Below, piece by piece: positions 7,996 to 17,128 of a DNA stretch of 64,000 nucleotides. The position numbers and the translations under genes are program-made. The stretch covers positions 1-64,000 of the forward strand of contig CAYFLT010000001.1 in assembly GCA_964344055.1 (NCBI GenBank), in the 5' to 3' direction. Origin of the DNA: OFTM10 sp964344055 (GTDB taxonomy: Bacteria; Actinomycetota; Acidimicrobiia; Acidimicrobiales; Aldehydirespiratoraceae). Under the pieces are notes generated by a model. The model saw only the letters and a program-made list of their open reading frames with translations. It did no database searches and was not told the origin of the DNA. The stretch's first letter is position 1. Every line of letters begins with the position of its first letter.

Positions 7996-8852
7996 ACGTC
8001 AAACCATACGTGCGCCTGGCCGGTTCCGGACACGGACTCGTACTCGCCGAACTGGGTTGCGCGAGCGGTGCACCCGGCCCCGCCCAGCGCGCCCACCATC
8101 GTGAGGTAGTGGCCGAACCGGCCCTCCGGCGCGTGCTGGAGGTATTCCGGCACGAAGTCGAGCACCGACGCATGGTCGCCGGCCTTGAACCACTCGATGA
8201 CCTGGCGATCGGCGGCACACGCCTCTGGCGTGCGGATGTGGAGGTCGGGGTCGGCCGCCTCGTGATCGCGGAACTGCTTGAGCGGCCAGAAGCGGTGGCT
8301 CAGACCGCCACTCCCGAGGACGACGACCCGCCGATCCAGCGAAGCGACCGCCTCGGCGAGCAGTTCACCGAACAGCAGGAAGTCGTCGGTCTCGCCGGTC
8401 TGCACGATGCCGGCCGAGATCCAGCGCTCGTCGCCTTGGAGGAACGGCAGCAGGTTGATGGTCGGGTAGTTGACCGGCAGGTACGGGTCGTCGATCGGGG
8501 TGATCCACGTGTCGTCCCGGCCCTCGGACTGGGCACTCCAGGCCTCTGCCAGCTCGCGATCGCCCGGCATGTCGTACGCCATCTGGACCATGCCGCGGGG
8601 CAGTTCCTCCGAGGTGTACGTCCCGGCTCGGCGATCGGCGGCGGTGACCACGTGCTCGATCGTCGTGAACCAGTGGGAGTCGATCACGACGACGGTGTCG
8701 GCCTCGAGGAGTGCGAGCTTCTCGGCCCGGAGGTCGTGCAGACCCTGGAAGAGCGACGTGTCCTCCCCGTCGTTCATCTCCCGCCGCAACTCTTCGGGCA
8801 TGACCAGCGGGGGCACGTGCGACACGATGGCCGCACCGACGATCTCACCCAT
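7992..8852 (-). CDS. Class III extradiol ring-cleavage dioxygenase (LigB family)
   Basis: A 286-residue catalytic subunit of the LigB/HpcB superfamily, non-heme Fe(II) enzymes that cleave catechols next to the hydroxyls. Candidate metal ligands are His12 (IVSHVPPLV) and His60 (VVVIDSHWFTT), with the family segments YDMPGDRELAEAW, YLPVNYPTINLLPFL and GSGGLSHRFWP. ATG 8852 has GGAG 9 nt upstream and overlaps the truncated P450 stop. It resembles the 3,4-dihydroxyphenylacetate 2,3-dioxygenase group more than protocatechuate enzymes, and the FAH, aldehyde dehydrogenase and MarR genes at 31-34 kb would suit that pathway. The exact catechol is inference. Confidence 0.85.
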   Translation of the reverse strand: MGEIVGAAIVSHVPPLVMPEELRREMNDGEDTSLFQGLHDLRAEKLALLEADTVVVIDSHWFTTIEHVVTAADRRAGTYTSEELPRGMVQMAYDMPGDRELAEAWSAQSEGRDDTWITPIDDPYLPVNYPTINLLPFLQGDERWISAGIVQTGETDDFLLFGELLAEAVASLDRRVVVLGSGGLSHRFWPLKQFRDHEAADPDLHIRTPEACAADRQVIEWFKAGDHASVLDFVPEYLQHAPEGRFGHYLTMVGALGGAGCTARATQFGEYESVSGTGQAHVWFDV

Positions 8853-9526
8853 CAGGCAGTCTCCTTCTCGTTCGCAGGGCTCACGCAACAGATCTCGATC
8901 GACGCCGGCGACCGGAACGGCACCATCCGGAACTCGTCGGTGTCGACCAGATCGACCGGAAAGTCGGTGAACTCCGGGTCGGTGTTGCCGAGCAGGGCGT
9001 CGCCCCACGCAACCAGCTGACGACCGTGCTCGTCCGACGTACCGAGCAAGCGACCGAGCATCCGCATCGGCAGCTCCTCGGCGATGTCGTGCACGAAGTC
9101 GAACTCGTCGTTCTGGAGTGCCCGCTCGACCACCTCGGCGGCGAGCTCACGGATCGGCTCCTCGAAGCTCTCGACGGTGCGCCGGGTGAACCCCTTGTTG
9201 ACGAGGCGCCGCAGCCGGGTGTGCTCCGGCGGGTCCATCTCCATGAGGGTGAGGCGGGCCTTCGTCTCCTCCTCGTCCATCTCCTCGAGACGGATCCCCT
9301 TGCTGGAGGTGAAGGTGGCGACGTCGCGGCTGACCTTCAGACAGTCCTGGTATTTCAGGATCGACCAGAAGCCGGAGCCATCGACCTCCTCGGTCCAGTG
9401 GACCGGGTCCTCTGCTCGCAGTCGCCGAAAGGTCGCGTGGGGGACGCCCGAGGTGTACGCGTCGTGTGACGTGATGTCGGCATCGTCGGGCCCGAGGTCG
9501 GCCAGGTAGTCGTCGACGTGGGTCAC
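8852..9526 (-). pseudogene. Truncated cytochrome P450 (N-terminal half only)
   Basis: The 224 residues match the N-terminal half of the P450s at 21441 and 24452: GVPHATFRRLRAEDPVHW, DPPEHTRLRRLVNKGFTRR and the FRMVPFRSPAS segment that aligns with LRLLPFQSPAS. After that the reading changes to an unrelated 15-residue tail and stops at TGA, which overlaps the dioxygenase ATG. The I-helix, ExxR and heme Cys are absent, so it cannot bind heme normally. An internal deletion removing roughly 190 codons is likely. GTG 9526 overlaps the preceding gene (GTGA), so the remnant still keeps translational coupling in the operon. Confidence 0.8.
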
Positions 9527-10386
9527 GCCTCACCCACCCCGCTGTCTGGCTCGCCTTCGCGGTCCGCGGCGTGCGGCTCGGCCATGGGGTTGGGCGCCGC
9601 CCACACGGTGGTGCCGCCGGCCATCGAGTTGCCGACCTGGCGGTAGTACCCGCCGATGATCTCCTCGACCGGGAGTCGGTGGAGTTCCTCGGTGGGGTTG
9701 TCGTAGATGTCGAGCTCGGCGTCGCCGCAGTACACCGGGCCGACTTCCACGTCGAAGCCCCGCATGGTGACGAGCTCGTCGAGCGAGTCGCGGCCGTCCA
9801 TCTCGATGGCCGGCATCTGGCGAGTGTGCAGCATCGGGTGGCCGTTGACGAAGCCGGGTGAGTCCGTGGTGCCGGTGATGGTGAATCGGGCGTCGGCGAT
9901 CCGACGCCCCCACGTCGACACGGTGGCGCCGAAGCGGCCGCCCGGCTCGAGCCGGGGACCGGCCTTGCCGTGGGTGATGTGGCGGGTCATCCAGATCTCG
10001 CTCATCTTCTTGGGGTAGCCCTGCACGACGCCGCGGGCCATGGCGAAGTCCTTGTCGACCCAGATGTAGGCGGCCCGGCTGTAGGTCTCGCCTTGGTACT
10101 TGCATCGGATGACGAGGAAGACCTCCTTGTACTGGGCGCGGGCCGGATCGAGCAGCTCCTCGAACGAATCCGAGCAGCTCTGCCACTCGGCCCAGATCAG
10201 GGCTACCGCGCCAGGATCGTCGTCGCAGAGCTCCAGGGGAGCGGGCAACAGCTCGGCGACGTTGGCCGGATCGGTGCGGTATTCGACGGTGAGCATCTCG
10301 CCGGAGTAGTGCCACGGCGGCCCAGGAAGAATCCCCGCGGCGCCCGTGGGCGTGCGCGGGTACATGAACCCCTCAAGTTCCCTCAT
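9523..10386 (-). CDS. Acetoacetate decarboxylase family protein
   Basis: A 287-residue member of the acetoacetate decarboxylase fold, with the Schiff-base Lys region GYPKKMSEIW (Lys126/127), preceded by YIWVDKDFAMARG. Relatives include decarboxylases, hydratases and aldolase-dehydratases, so the reaction is open. ATG 10386 is chosen because TATGGT (10394-10399) lies exactly 7 nt upstream, a leaderless promoter; ATG 10398 would add four residues. It is the first gene of the coupled operon with the P450 remnant, dioxygenase and amidotransferase, and is divergent from the SDR. The shared palindrome at 10403 lies directly upstream of its -10. Confidence 0.8.
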   Translation of the reverse strand: MRELEGFMYPRTPTGAAGILPGPPWHYSGEMLTVEYRTDPANVAELLPAPLELCDDDPGAVALIWAEWQSCSDSFEELLDPARAQYKEVFLVIRCKYQGETYSRAAYIWVDKDFAMARGVVQGYPKKMSEIWMTRHITHGKAGPRLEPGGRFGATVSTWGRRIADARFTITGTTDSPGFVNGHPMLHTRQMPAIEMDGRDSLDELVTMRGFDVEVGPVYCGDAELDIYDNPTEELHRLPVEEIIGGYYRQVGNSMAGGTTVWAAPNPMAEPHAADREGEPDSGVGEA

Positions 10387-10393
10387 GCCGAGC

Positions 10394-10441
10394 ACCATAA
10401 ACGTTTGGTACCGAATGATTCAAGGGTGTCTCTGCTACCTT
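10394..10441. promoter_or_regulatory. Divergent leaderless promoters around a shared operator
   Basis: The palindrome GTTTGG-TA-CCGAAT (10403-10416) sits between two -10 elements. TATGGT on the minus strand (10394-10399) is 7 nt before the decarboxylase-family ATG, and TACCTT on the plus strand (10436-10441) is 7 nt before the SDR ATG. One operator could thus control both operons. The motif matches sites at 458, 2552 and 31794. Confidence 0.65.
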
Positions 10442-10448
10442 CCCGACG

Positions 10449-11204
10449 ATGACCGACCCAGGATTCGATCTCACCGATCGTCGAGCGCTGGTCACCGGGG
10501 CCTCGACGGGCATCGGCGCGGCGATCGCGGTTCGGCTGGCCGGAGCCGGTGCACGCGTGGCCGCCGTGTCGCGCTCGGGACGTGCGCCGGAGTTGGACGG
10601 GGTCAGCGCGATGGGCGCGGACCTGAGCGACCCGGATCAACTCGACGGCGTGGTCGACCGGGCAGTCTACGAATTCGGGGGGCTCGACATCGTCGTGAAC
10701 AACGCCGGTGTCGCTGACTGGCGACCTGTCGCCGAGCTCGACCGTGACTACTTCGATGACCTCGTCGACCTCAATCTGTGGGCACCGTTCCGGATCTGTC
10801 AGCTGGCTCATCCCCACCTCGCGGCGAGCGATGATGCGGCGGTCGTGAACATCGGCTCGATCGACGCCACCCGCCCGTCGGCCGGCGGTTCGGTCTATGG
10901 GGCCACCAAGGCGGCCCTTGCCGCGGCCACCGTCGCGCTTGCAAAGGAGTGGATGAACGATGGAATCCGGGTGAATGAGGTCGACCCTGGGCTGGTCGAG
11001 ACGCCCCTCGCCGCCGACGCGGTCGCGGCGGTTCGGGCGGCCGACGCCCGCATCAACATGGTCGGCCGGGTCGGTAACCCGGAGGAGATCGCCGGGTTGG
11101 TCCACTACCTCGTGGCTCCCATCGGCCGGTTCGCCAACGGCGCATCGTTCCGGGTGGACGGGGGAGCGCTGGCGCTCGGCCCGTTCGACACCAAGGGGGA
11201 CTGA
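10449..11204 (+). CDS. SDR family oxidoreductase
   Basis: A 251-residue classical short-chain dehydrogenase/reductase. It has the cofactor motif TGASTGIG (about residues 17-24), NNAG, catalytic Ser in NIGSID and YGATK, and the PGLVETPL segment. NAD(P)-linked oxidation of a hydroxyl or reduction of a ketone is expected. The ATG lies 7 nt after a TACCTT -10, so the mRNA is probably leaderless. The stop overlaps the LLM start by one base. With the LLM oxidoreductase it forms a two-gene operon divergent from the dioxygenase operon. Confidence 0.9.
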   Translation: MTDPGFDLTDRRALVTGASTGIGAAIAVRLAGAGARVAAVSRSGRAPELDGVSAMGADLSDPDQLDGVVDRAVYEFGGLDIVVNNAGVADWRPVAELDRDYFDDLVDLNLWAPFRICQLAHPHLAASDDAAVVNIGSIDATRPSAGGSVYGATKAALAAATVALAKEWMNDGIRVNEVDPGLVETPLAADAVAAVRAADARINMVGRVGNPEEIAGLVHYLVAPIGRFANGASFRVDGGALALGPFDTKGD

Positions 11205-12130
11205 TGGCCGCGCCCCGTCTTCTCATGATCCTCACCGAGAACGAGCCGCTCATCGACCTCGCCGATCTCGACGCGATGATCGAACTCGCCCGGATCGCCG
11301 ATCGCGAGGGGTTCGACGCGGTGATGCTGAGTGAACATCTGGCGCTCGGCCCGGCGGCCGGCGCCGTCGGCCGTCCGGCCAACCCTCGTGAATACGCCGC
11401 ACCGGGCAATCAGGATCCCGCGATGGCGTGGCCCAGCCAGGTGGTGGTGGCCGCGGCGGTCGCCGCCTCGACGGAGCGGGTCCGGATCGTGCTCGGCGCC
11501 ACGATCATGCCGCTCAAACATCCGGTCGCCATCGCGAAGGAGCTGGCCACTCTCGACCGGTTGAGCGCTGGGCGACTCGTCGTCCAACCCACGGTCTCGT
11601 GGCATCGGGACGAATACGACGCCCTCGATGTCGACTTCTCGAGAAGGGGCCGGATCCTGGACGAGCAACTCGACGCGCTGATGGCGCTCTGGGGCGACAC
11701 TCCGGCTGAGTACCACGGTGAGTTCTTCGACTTCACCGACGTCTACTCGATGCCGAAGCCGAACGGTCCGAGGCCGACGATGTGGTTCGGCGGCCAGTCG
11801 ATGCACGGTCCGTTGCTGCGCCGACTGGTGCGCTACGGCGACGGGTTCCACCCCTTCGGGACACCGTCGGACGGTGACCTGGCCAAGCTCCAGGCCGGGA
11901 TGATCGCGGCCGGCCGCGACATCAACGAGCTCGAGATGATCGGCGGGACGCGGGCCGCCTTCGCCGGGGCGGACGACGTCGCCGACATCGACGCCGCTAT
12001 GGCTGACTTCCCGCAGCAGATCGAGAAGGGCTACACGACCTTCTGTATGAAACCCGCCCAGCACGTGAACTCGATGGCCGACGTGCCGGCCCTCTGTCGA
12101 CACATGGTCGACTACGTGGACTCGCTGTAA
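11204..12130 (+). CDS. LLM class flavin-/F420-dependent oxidoreductase
   Basis: A 308-residue luciferase-like monooxygenase-family TIM barrel. Visible are FDAVMLSEHLALG, the VVVAAAVAASTERVRIVLGA strand-helix region, LDRLSAGRLVVQPTVSWHRDE and RPTMWFGGQS. In actinomycetes many such proteins use F420, others FMN; the cofactor cannot be decided here. ATG 11204 overlaps the SDR stop (TGATG). The TAA stop is followed immediately by a REP doublet, so this is the end of the operon. The substrate is unknown. Confidence 0.85.
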   Translation: MAAPRLLMILTENEPLIDLADLDAMIELARIADREGFDAVMLSEHLALGPAAGAVGRPANPREYAAPGNQDPAMAWPSQVVVAAAVAASTERVRIVLGATIMPLKHPVAIAKELATLDRLSAGRLVVQPTVSWHRDEYDALDVDFSRRGRILDEQLDALMALWGDTPAEYHGEFFDFTDVYSMPKPNGPRPTMWFGGQSMHGPLLRRLVRYGDGFHPFGTPSDGDLAKLQAGMIAAGRDINELEMIGGTRAAFAGADDVADIDAAMADFPQQIEKGYTTFCMKPAQHVNSMADVPALCRHMVDYVDSL

Positions 12131-12209
12131 TTGTTTCGCGAGGTGCCAGGCACCCGAAACACCTTGCGGGGGTTGAGATGTTTCGGGTGCCTGGCACCAG
12201 CGAAACAAC
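12130..12209. repeat. Inverted REP doublet (REPIN-like)
   Basis: Two class 1 palindromes face each other: 12130-12163 forward, with CGAGGTGCC in place of CTGGTGCC, and 12177-12209 reverse, separated by 13 nt. The first begins on the last A of the LLM stop TAA. Paired inverted REPs of this size can fold into one long hairpin and are the mobile form described for RAYT systems. Confidence 0.85.
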
Positions 12210-12239
12210 CCCTTGAATCCTGGTGGGGTTTCTGAAAGT

Positions 12240-12274
12240 GTGTTTTTTATACAAAACACGTTTGCGTCCAAACG
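12240..12274 (+). promoter_or_regulatory. Tandem palindromes upstream of the solute-binding protein gene
   Basis: Two adjacent perfect inverted repeats precede the ABC operon: GTGTTTT-TTATAC-AAAACAC (12240-12259) and CGTTTG-CGTC-CAAACG (12259-12274). The first is AT-rich and of the size bound by FCD-type GntR regulators; the GntR gene at 17158 closes the same cluster. They lie 47-81 nt before ATG 12321. Assignment to that regulator is inference. Confidence 0.45.
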
Positions 12275-12320
12275 AGTTTTCTGCGAGTGTGCCCAGTCAC
12301 ATAGTTCCAGGAGGGGATTC

Positions 12321-13586
12321 ATGAAGCTCAGGACCTTGATCGCGCTCTTCGCGATCTTCACCTTGTTCGCCGCCGCATGCGGCGACGACTCCGACACCGA
12401 CGCCGGTGGCGGCGACGACGCTGGTGATGACGCAGGTGGTGACGACGGCGACGACATGGACGACGCCGGTCACGGCCTCGACATCGACGCCATCCTCGGC
12501 GCCGACCTCGACGCTTGTGCCGATGCGCCGACCGGCGATCCGATCAAGGTCGGTATGGCGATGGACTTCTCCGACGTGGTCGGGTTCGTCGACATCCCTG
12601 GCTCCAACCTCGTGCCGTTCATCGCCGAGAAGGCCAACTGTGCGGGCGGCATCAACGGCCGCCCGGTCGAGGTGCAGGTTGCCGAGGTCGGCGACGACGC
12701 CGCCCTCGCCGCTCAGGAGCTCCTCGACTGGGGTGCGCACTTCCTGATCGGCCCACCCTTCGCCGACTTCGCGCTGCCGATTCTGCAGACCACCGGCGGT
12801 GAGGTCCCGCTCTTCGTGGCAGCCTCGACCGAGCCCACGCTCGCCGACGCGTCGATCGGTTCGTTCCTCGTCAGCTTCGACGACAACCAGATGTCCGCCG
12901 CCGCCGCCCAGTGGGCGCTCGACGAGGGCATCACCCGAGCCATCCTCTTCACCGAGGGCGAGGGCGTGCCCTACACCGGCGTCAACCCGGATGCCTTCAA
13001 GGCGCACTTCGAGGCAAACGGTGGCACCGTCGTCAGCGAGCAGACCTACGTCTGGGCCGCCGACACCGACTTCTCCGCCCAGGTGAACGAGATCGCCGGC
13101 ATCTCCGAGAACAACGAGATCGTCTTCTCCGCCGCCCTCGGCTTCCAGGTCACGGCCCTGCGCGGTCAGCTCGAAGGTCAGGGCCTCGACGGCCTCACCT
13201 ACGCAGGCACCGACGCCCTGGACGCCACCGGCATCCAGTTCGAGGACAACAACGAGGGCATCGCCCACACCCCGCACGTGAGCATCAGCGCGGGCGACCG
13301 CAACGACACCATGCTCGCCGACTACGAGGCGGCGAAGGGTGAGGCACTCGAGAGCCGCGGCTTCATGCCGCTGTACGTCGACTCCATGTTCCTGGGCATC
13401 CAGGCCATGCTCGACTGCGGCTGTGACGATCCGGCCCAGATCACCGAAGCGGTCCGCAACATCCACGGCTTCGAGGGTCTGTCCGGCACGATCACCTTCG
13501 CCGGCACCAACGGCATCCCGCCGAAGGCCGTACCGATCAACCAGATCGTCGACGGCGCCGACACCCTCGTCGCCACCATCGGCTGA
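12321..13586 (+). CDS. Branched-chain-type ABC transporter substrate-binding lipoprotein
   Basis: A 421-residue type I periplasmic-binding-fold protein. Residues 1-20 are a lipoprotein signal with lipobox FAAAC (Cys20), followed by an Asp/Gly-rich linker (about 21-50) and the binding domain starting DPIKVGMAMDFSD. It lies outside the membrane and delivers substrate to the LivFHMG genes downstream. ATG 12321 has a clear AGGAGGGG site. It is the first gene of the transport operon, 37 nt ahead of livF. The ligand may be an amino acid, amide or aromatic acid; the catabolic setting suggests the island's growth substrate. Confidence 0.9.
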   Translation: MKLRTLIALFAIFTLFAAACGDDSDTDAGGGDDAGDDAGGDDGDDMDDAGHGLDIDAILGADLDACADAPTGDPIKVGMAMDFSDVVGFVDIPGSNLVPFIAEKANCAGGINGRPVEVQVAEVGDDAALAAQELLDWGAHFLIGPPFADFALPILQTTGGEVPLFVAASTEPTLADASIGSFLVSFDDNQMSAAAAQWALDEGITRAILFTEGEGVPYTGVNPDAFKAHFEANGGTVVSEQTYVWAADTDFSAQVNEIAGISENNEIVFSAALGFQVTALRGQLEGQGLDGLTYAGTDALDATGIQFEDNNEGIAHTPHVSISAGDRNDTMLADYEAAKGEALESRGFMPLYVDSMFLGIQAMLDCGCDDPAQITEAVRNIHGFEGLSGTITFAGTNGIPPKAVPINQIVDGADTLVATIG

Positions 13587-13623
13587 GTCGGCGCTGGCCG
13601 AATACACAGCGGACTGATCAACT

Positions 13624-14340
13624 GTGCTCGAAGTCTCCGGACTGACCACCAGATACGGGGCAATCTCCGCACTTCGAGACGCAACGCTGACCGTCGGGTC
13701 CGGTGAGGTCATTGGCCTCATCGGGCCCAACGGTGCCGGCAAGACCACCCTTCTCGGGTCGATCGCCGGCCTACTGACGCCGGCTGCCGGAACGGTCACC
13801 TTCGAAGGTGTCGACGTGACCGGCCAGTCGCCGGAGAAGCTGCTCCGCTCTGGGCTCGCGCTCGTGCCCGAGCATCGGCGGATCTTCACCGACATGACGG
13901 TGGAGGAGAACCTCAAGATCGGCGGAGTCACCCGCTCGGCCTCCGATCGAACCGAGACGCTCGAAGAGATGGCCGAGTTGTTCCCCGTGCTGCGGACCAA
14001 ATGGACCACCGCAGCCGGCTATCTGTCAGGTGGCGAGGCCCAGCAGCTCGCCATCGCCCGGGCGCTCATGTCGCGCCCCAAGCTGCTGATGATGGACGAG
14101 CCGTCGCTCGGCCTCGCGCCGGTGTTGGTCGACGTCGTATTCGACCTCATCGTCTCGCTTCGCGAACAGGGACGAACGCTTCTGGTCGTGGAGCAGAACG
14201 CCCAGCGAATGCTCGAGGTCGCCGACCGCGGCTACGTCCTCCGGTCCGGCGAAGTCGTCGCCACCGGCACCGGGGCGGAACTGCGGGCCGGCGACAACCT
14301 CTTCGACACATACATCGGTGGTGCGGGAGCCGAGTCGTGA
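13624..14340 (+). CDS. livF: Branched-chain-type ABC transporter ATPase LivF
   Basis: A 238-residue ABC ATPase of the LivF type. Walker A GPNGAGKT is at 34-41, signature LSGGE in YLSGGEAQQLAIARAL, Walker B LLMMDEPSLGLAP and the switch His replaced in the VVEQNAQ segment, as is normal for LivF. GTG 13624 begins MLEVSGLTTRYG, the usual N-terminus. The stop overlaps the livH GTG (GTGA). It energises import together with the LivG domain fused to LivM. Confidence 0.9.
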   Translation: MLEVSGLTTRYGAISALRDATLTVGSGEVIGLIGPNGAGKTTLLGSIAGLLTPAAGTVTFEGVDVTGQSPEKLLRSGLALVPEHRRIFTDMTVEENLKIGGVTRSASDRTETLEEMAELFPVLRTKWTTAAGYLSGGEAQQLAIARALMSRPKLLMMDEPSLGLAPVLVDVVFDLIVSLREQGRTLLVVEQNAQRMLEVADRGYVLRSGEVVATGTGAELRAGDNLFDTYIGGAGAES

Positions 14341-15224
14341 CCGAACTCCTCCAGAACCTCATCGACGGCCTCGGCCGGGGCAGTATCTACGCGCTTCTCG
14401 CCCTGGGCGTGGCGGTGATCTTCGGAGTCATGCACCTCCTCAACTTCGCCCACGGCGAGATGATCACCGTCGGTGGCTACGCGGCGTACGCCGCGTCGAA
14501 CGAGGGGTGGTCCTGGTACATGATCGTGCCCCTCGTCATCGTCGTTGCCGTCCTCACCTCCCTCGTCATCGAACGCATCGCCTTCTCGCGGGTGCGGGGC
14601 GCATCCGACTTCACGCTCCTGTTGACGTCCTTCGGCGTGCACTTCGTGGTGTCCGCGATATTCCTGCTGTACGTGTCAGCATCGGTGAAGACCTTCTCCC
14701 GGCCCGGCTGGGTCACCGACACGTACTCGGTCGGCTCGCTCAACATCGAGGTCTTCGACACCCTCGTCATCGGCGTCACGGTGCTCGTCCTGATCGGCAC
14801 GTCGCTGCTCCTCCAGCGCACCATGTTCGGCCTCTCGCTACGAGCCGCGGCCGCCGACTTCGACACCGCCCGCCTCATGGGCGTGAAGTCCAACTCCGTC
14901 ATCCGGGGTGCCTTTGCGTTCTCGGGACTACTGGCCGGGATCGCCGGCGTCTTCTGGCTCATGCGCTCGGGTAGCACCACACCGAGCGCGGGCATCGACC
15001 CCATGCTCAAGGGCGTGCTCGCCGCGCTCATCGGTGGACTCGGAAGCCTCCGCGGCGCCGTCATCGGCGGCTTCGCGCTCGGCCTGGCGGAGGTCATCCT
15101 CCGCTCCCGCCTCCCGGACGGAATCGCCAGCCTCACCGAGGGCGTGGTGTTCCTGCTCATCGCGCTCCTCTTCATCTTCCGGCCCCAGGGCCTCATCACC
15201 GTCGCCCACGCGGAGCGGGTGTGA
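14337..15224 (+). CDS. livH: Branched-chain-type ABC transporter permease LivH
   Basis: A 295-residue inner-membrane permease with about eight hydrophobic helices. The N-terminal GLGRGSIYALLALGVAVIFG and the LNFAHGEMITVGGYAAY motif are diagnostic of LivH, as is the C-terminal LIALLFIFRPQGL. GTG 14337 overlaps the livF stop; the TGA overlaps the start of the LivM-LivG gene by one base. It forms the membrane pore with LivM. Confidence 0.9.
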   Translation: MTELLQNLIDGLGRGSIYALLALGVAVIFGVMHLLNFAHGEMITVGGYAAYAASNEGWSWYMIVPLVIVVAVLTSLVIERIAFSRVRGASDFTLLLTSFGVHFVVSAIFLLYVSASVKTFSRPGWVTDTYSVGSLNIEVFDTLVIGVTVLVLIGTSLLLQRTMFGLSLRAAAADFDTARLMGVKSNSVIRGAFAFSGLLAGIAGVFWLMRSGSTTPSAGIDPMLKGVLAALIGGLGSLRGAVIGGFALGLAEVILRSRLPDGIASLTEGVVFLLIALLFIFRPQGLITVAHAERV

Positions 15225-17083
15225 TGTTCCCCAAGGCCGACCGCGACATCGCCTTCCCGCTCGTCGGTTCGCTGGTCCTGTTCGGCGCGCTCGTGGCCGG
15301 TGGTCTCACCTATCAGGCCCTCTTCTCGGGCGGTGCCGCCGAGCGCCTGGTCACCGTCATGTTGATCGACGCGATCATCGTGCTCGGCATCCAGATCTAT
15401 GTCGGCAACACCGGCGTGCTCTCGTTCGGCCACATCGGCTTCGGCGCCATCGCCGGCTACACCTTCGCCGTTCTCGCCATCTCTCCCGAAGAGAAGGCCA
15501 AGCGCATTCCCGACGCACCGTTCGGGCTCACCGACGTCGACATGAGCTCCACCCTCGCGGTCGTGATCGCCATCCTGGTCACCTGCCTGGTGGCCTTCAT
15601 CGTGGGTATCGGACTCGCACGATCCGGCGCCCAGTCCGGCGCGGTGTCGGCCACCGTCATCACCCTCGCCCTGCTCTTCGTCACCCACGAGGTAGCCCGA
15701 AACTGGCCCGAGCTCACCGGTGGCGAACGGGTCGGCCTGTTCTTCCCGATCGGTGGCGCGCTCGACACCCGCACGCCGATCTACGTCATGTTGCTCGTCT
15801 CCCTGGTCGTGGCGCGGCTCTATGCCCAGTCGCGAAGCGGTCGCCTCGCGGTCGCCGCCCGGGAGGACAACCTCGCTGCTCGCGCCATGGGGGTGAACCC
15901 CCTCGTGCAGCAGATGGCGGCGCTCCTCATCTCGGTCGCGGTCGTGTCGGTCGGCGCCAGCCTGCGGGTCTACGAGGACGGCTCCCTGCTTCCGGAGAAC
16001 TTCTTCTTCAACTACACCCTGCTCACGTTGGTGATGCTGATCGTCGGCGGTCGAAACAGTGTCAGTGGAGCGGTGGTCGGCGTCGCCGTGATGACGGCGG
16101 GACGTGAGCTGGCGCGGCGCCTCGGCCAGGACGGCTTCGAGATCTTCGGCATCGGCCTGGACGGCAAGCCACTCGACTGGGTGTTTCGCGAGAACCTCCA
16201 GACGGTGTTCCTCGGCCTGTCGATGCTCGGCTTCATGATCTGGCGACCGGCCGGCCTCCTCGATGACTGGGAACTCGACGAGTGGCTGCGTTCGAAGCTC
16301 CGCCGTGGCCGGACCGAGGATCGTCCCGACGCTCTCCCGGAGGTGGAGGCGGACCCGGCGTCTCGAATCGACGCGGACGACATCGAAGTCGCGTTCGGCG
16401 GCTTCAAGGCCCTGACCGACGCGGGCCTGCATGCCAGCGGGGGTGAGGTGGTCGGCATCATCGGACCCAACGGTGCCGGCAAGACCACGTTCGTCAACGT
16501 GATCACCGGCCTCGTCGAGCCGAGCGCAGGGAAGTTCTCCCTCGACGGTGTCGACGTGTCGGCCATGCCGACCTACGAACTCGCCCGCCGCGGGGTGGTC
16601 CGCACCTTCCAGAACCTCCGGCTGTTCGGTTCCCTGACCGTGAGGGAGAACGTCGAGGTGTCGTCGCTGATCGCGAAGGAACACCGGGAGGGTCGAACCA
16701 TTCCCGACGTCGACGCGCTCATCGCCGAAGCCGGCCTGTGGGAGCAACGTGATCGACGGGCGAACGGGCTCGACTATGGCAATTCCCGCCGTCTCGAGCT
16801 GGCCCGGGCCGCCGCCCTCTCGCCGGAGTTCCTGCTGCTCGACGAACCCACCAGCGGCATGAGCGACTCCGAGTCCCTGGAGATGATCGAACAGGTACGC
16901 CACATGGCAGCCACGGTCGGTGCGACGGTCATCGTCATCGACCACGACCTCAACTTCATCACCGGCATCTCCGACCGCATCTACGCCTTCGACCAGGGCG
17001 CGGTCATCGCCGAAGGCACGCCGGCGGAAGTCCAGGCCGATCCACGTGTGCAGGCCGCCTATCTGGGTACTGCGGCGACGTGA
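15224..17083 (+). CDS. Fused LivM permease-LivG ATPase
   Basis: A 619-residue fusion. Residues about 1-350 form a LivM permease (IYVGNTGVLSFGHIGFGAIAGY; NFFFNYTLLTLVMLIVGG; FLGLSMLGFMIWRPAGL). A charged linker (about 355-380) joins it to a LivG ATPase with Walker A GPNGAGKT near 414-421, the LivG-type degenerate signature LDYGNSRRLELARA, Walker B FLLLDEPTSGM and switch His in VIDHDLNFI. LivM-LivG fusions are known in actinomycetes. ATG 15224 overlaps the livH stop; GTG 15221 is possible. The complete system is therefore SBP, LivF, LivH and LivMG. Confidence 0.9.
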   Translation: MFPKADRDIAFPLVGSLVLFGALVAGGLTYQALFSGGAAERLVTVMLIDAIIVLGIQIYVGNTGVLSFGHIGFGAIAGYTFAVLAISPEEKAKRIPDAPFGLTDVDMSSTLAVVIAILVTCLVAFIVGIGLARSGAQSGAVSATVITLALLFVTHEVARNWPELTGGERVGLFFPIGGALDTRTPIYVMLLVSLVVARLYAQSRSGRLAVAAREDNLAARAMGVNPLVQQMAALLISVAVVSVGASLRVYEDGSLLPENFFFNYTLLTLVMLIVGGRNSVSGAVVGVAVMTAGRELARRLGQDGFEIFGIGLDGKPLDWVFRENLQTVFLGLSMLGFMIWRPAGLLDDWELDEWLRSKLRRGRTEDRPDALPEVEADPASRIDADDIEVAFGGFKALTDAGLHASGGEVVGIIGPNGAGKTTFVNVITGLVEPSAGKFSLDGVDVSAMPTYELARRGVVRTFQNLRLFGSLTVRENVEVSSLIAKEHREGRTIPDVDALIAEAGLWEQRDRRANGLDYGNSRRLELARAAALSPEFLLLDEPTSGMSDSESLEMIEQVRHMAATVGATVIVIDHDLNFITGISDRIYAFDQGAVIAEGTPAEVQADPRVQAAYLGTAAT

Positions 17084-17128
17084 GGATGCCGGCATGACTC
17101 GACGCGACCGCACCAGCATCCGGGATTC

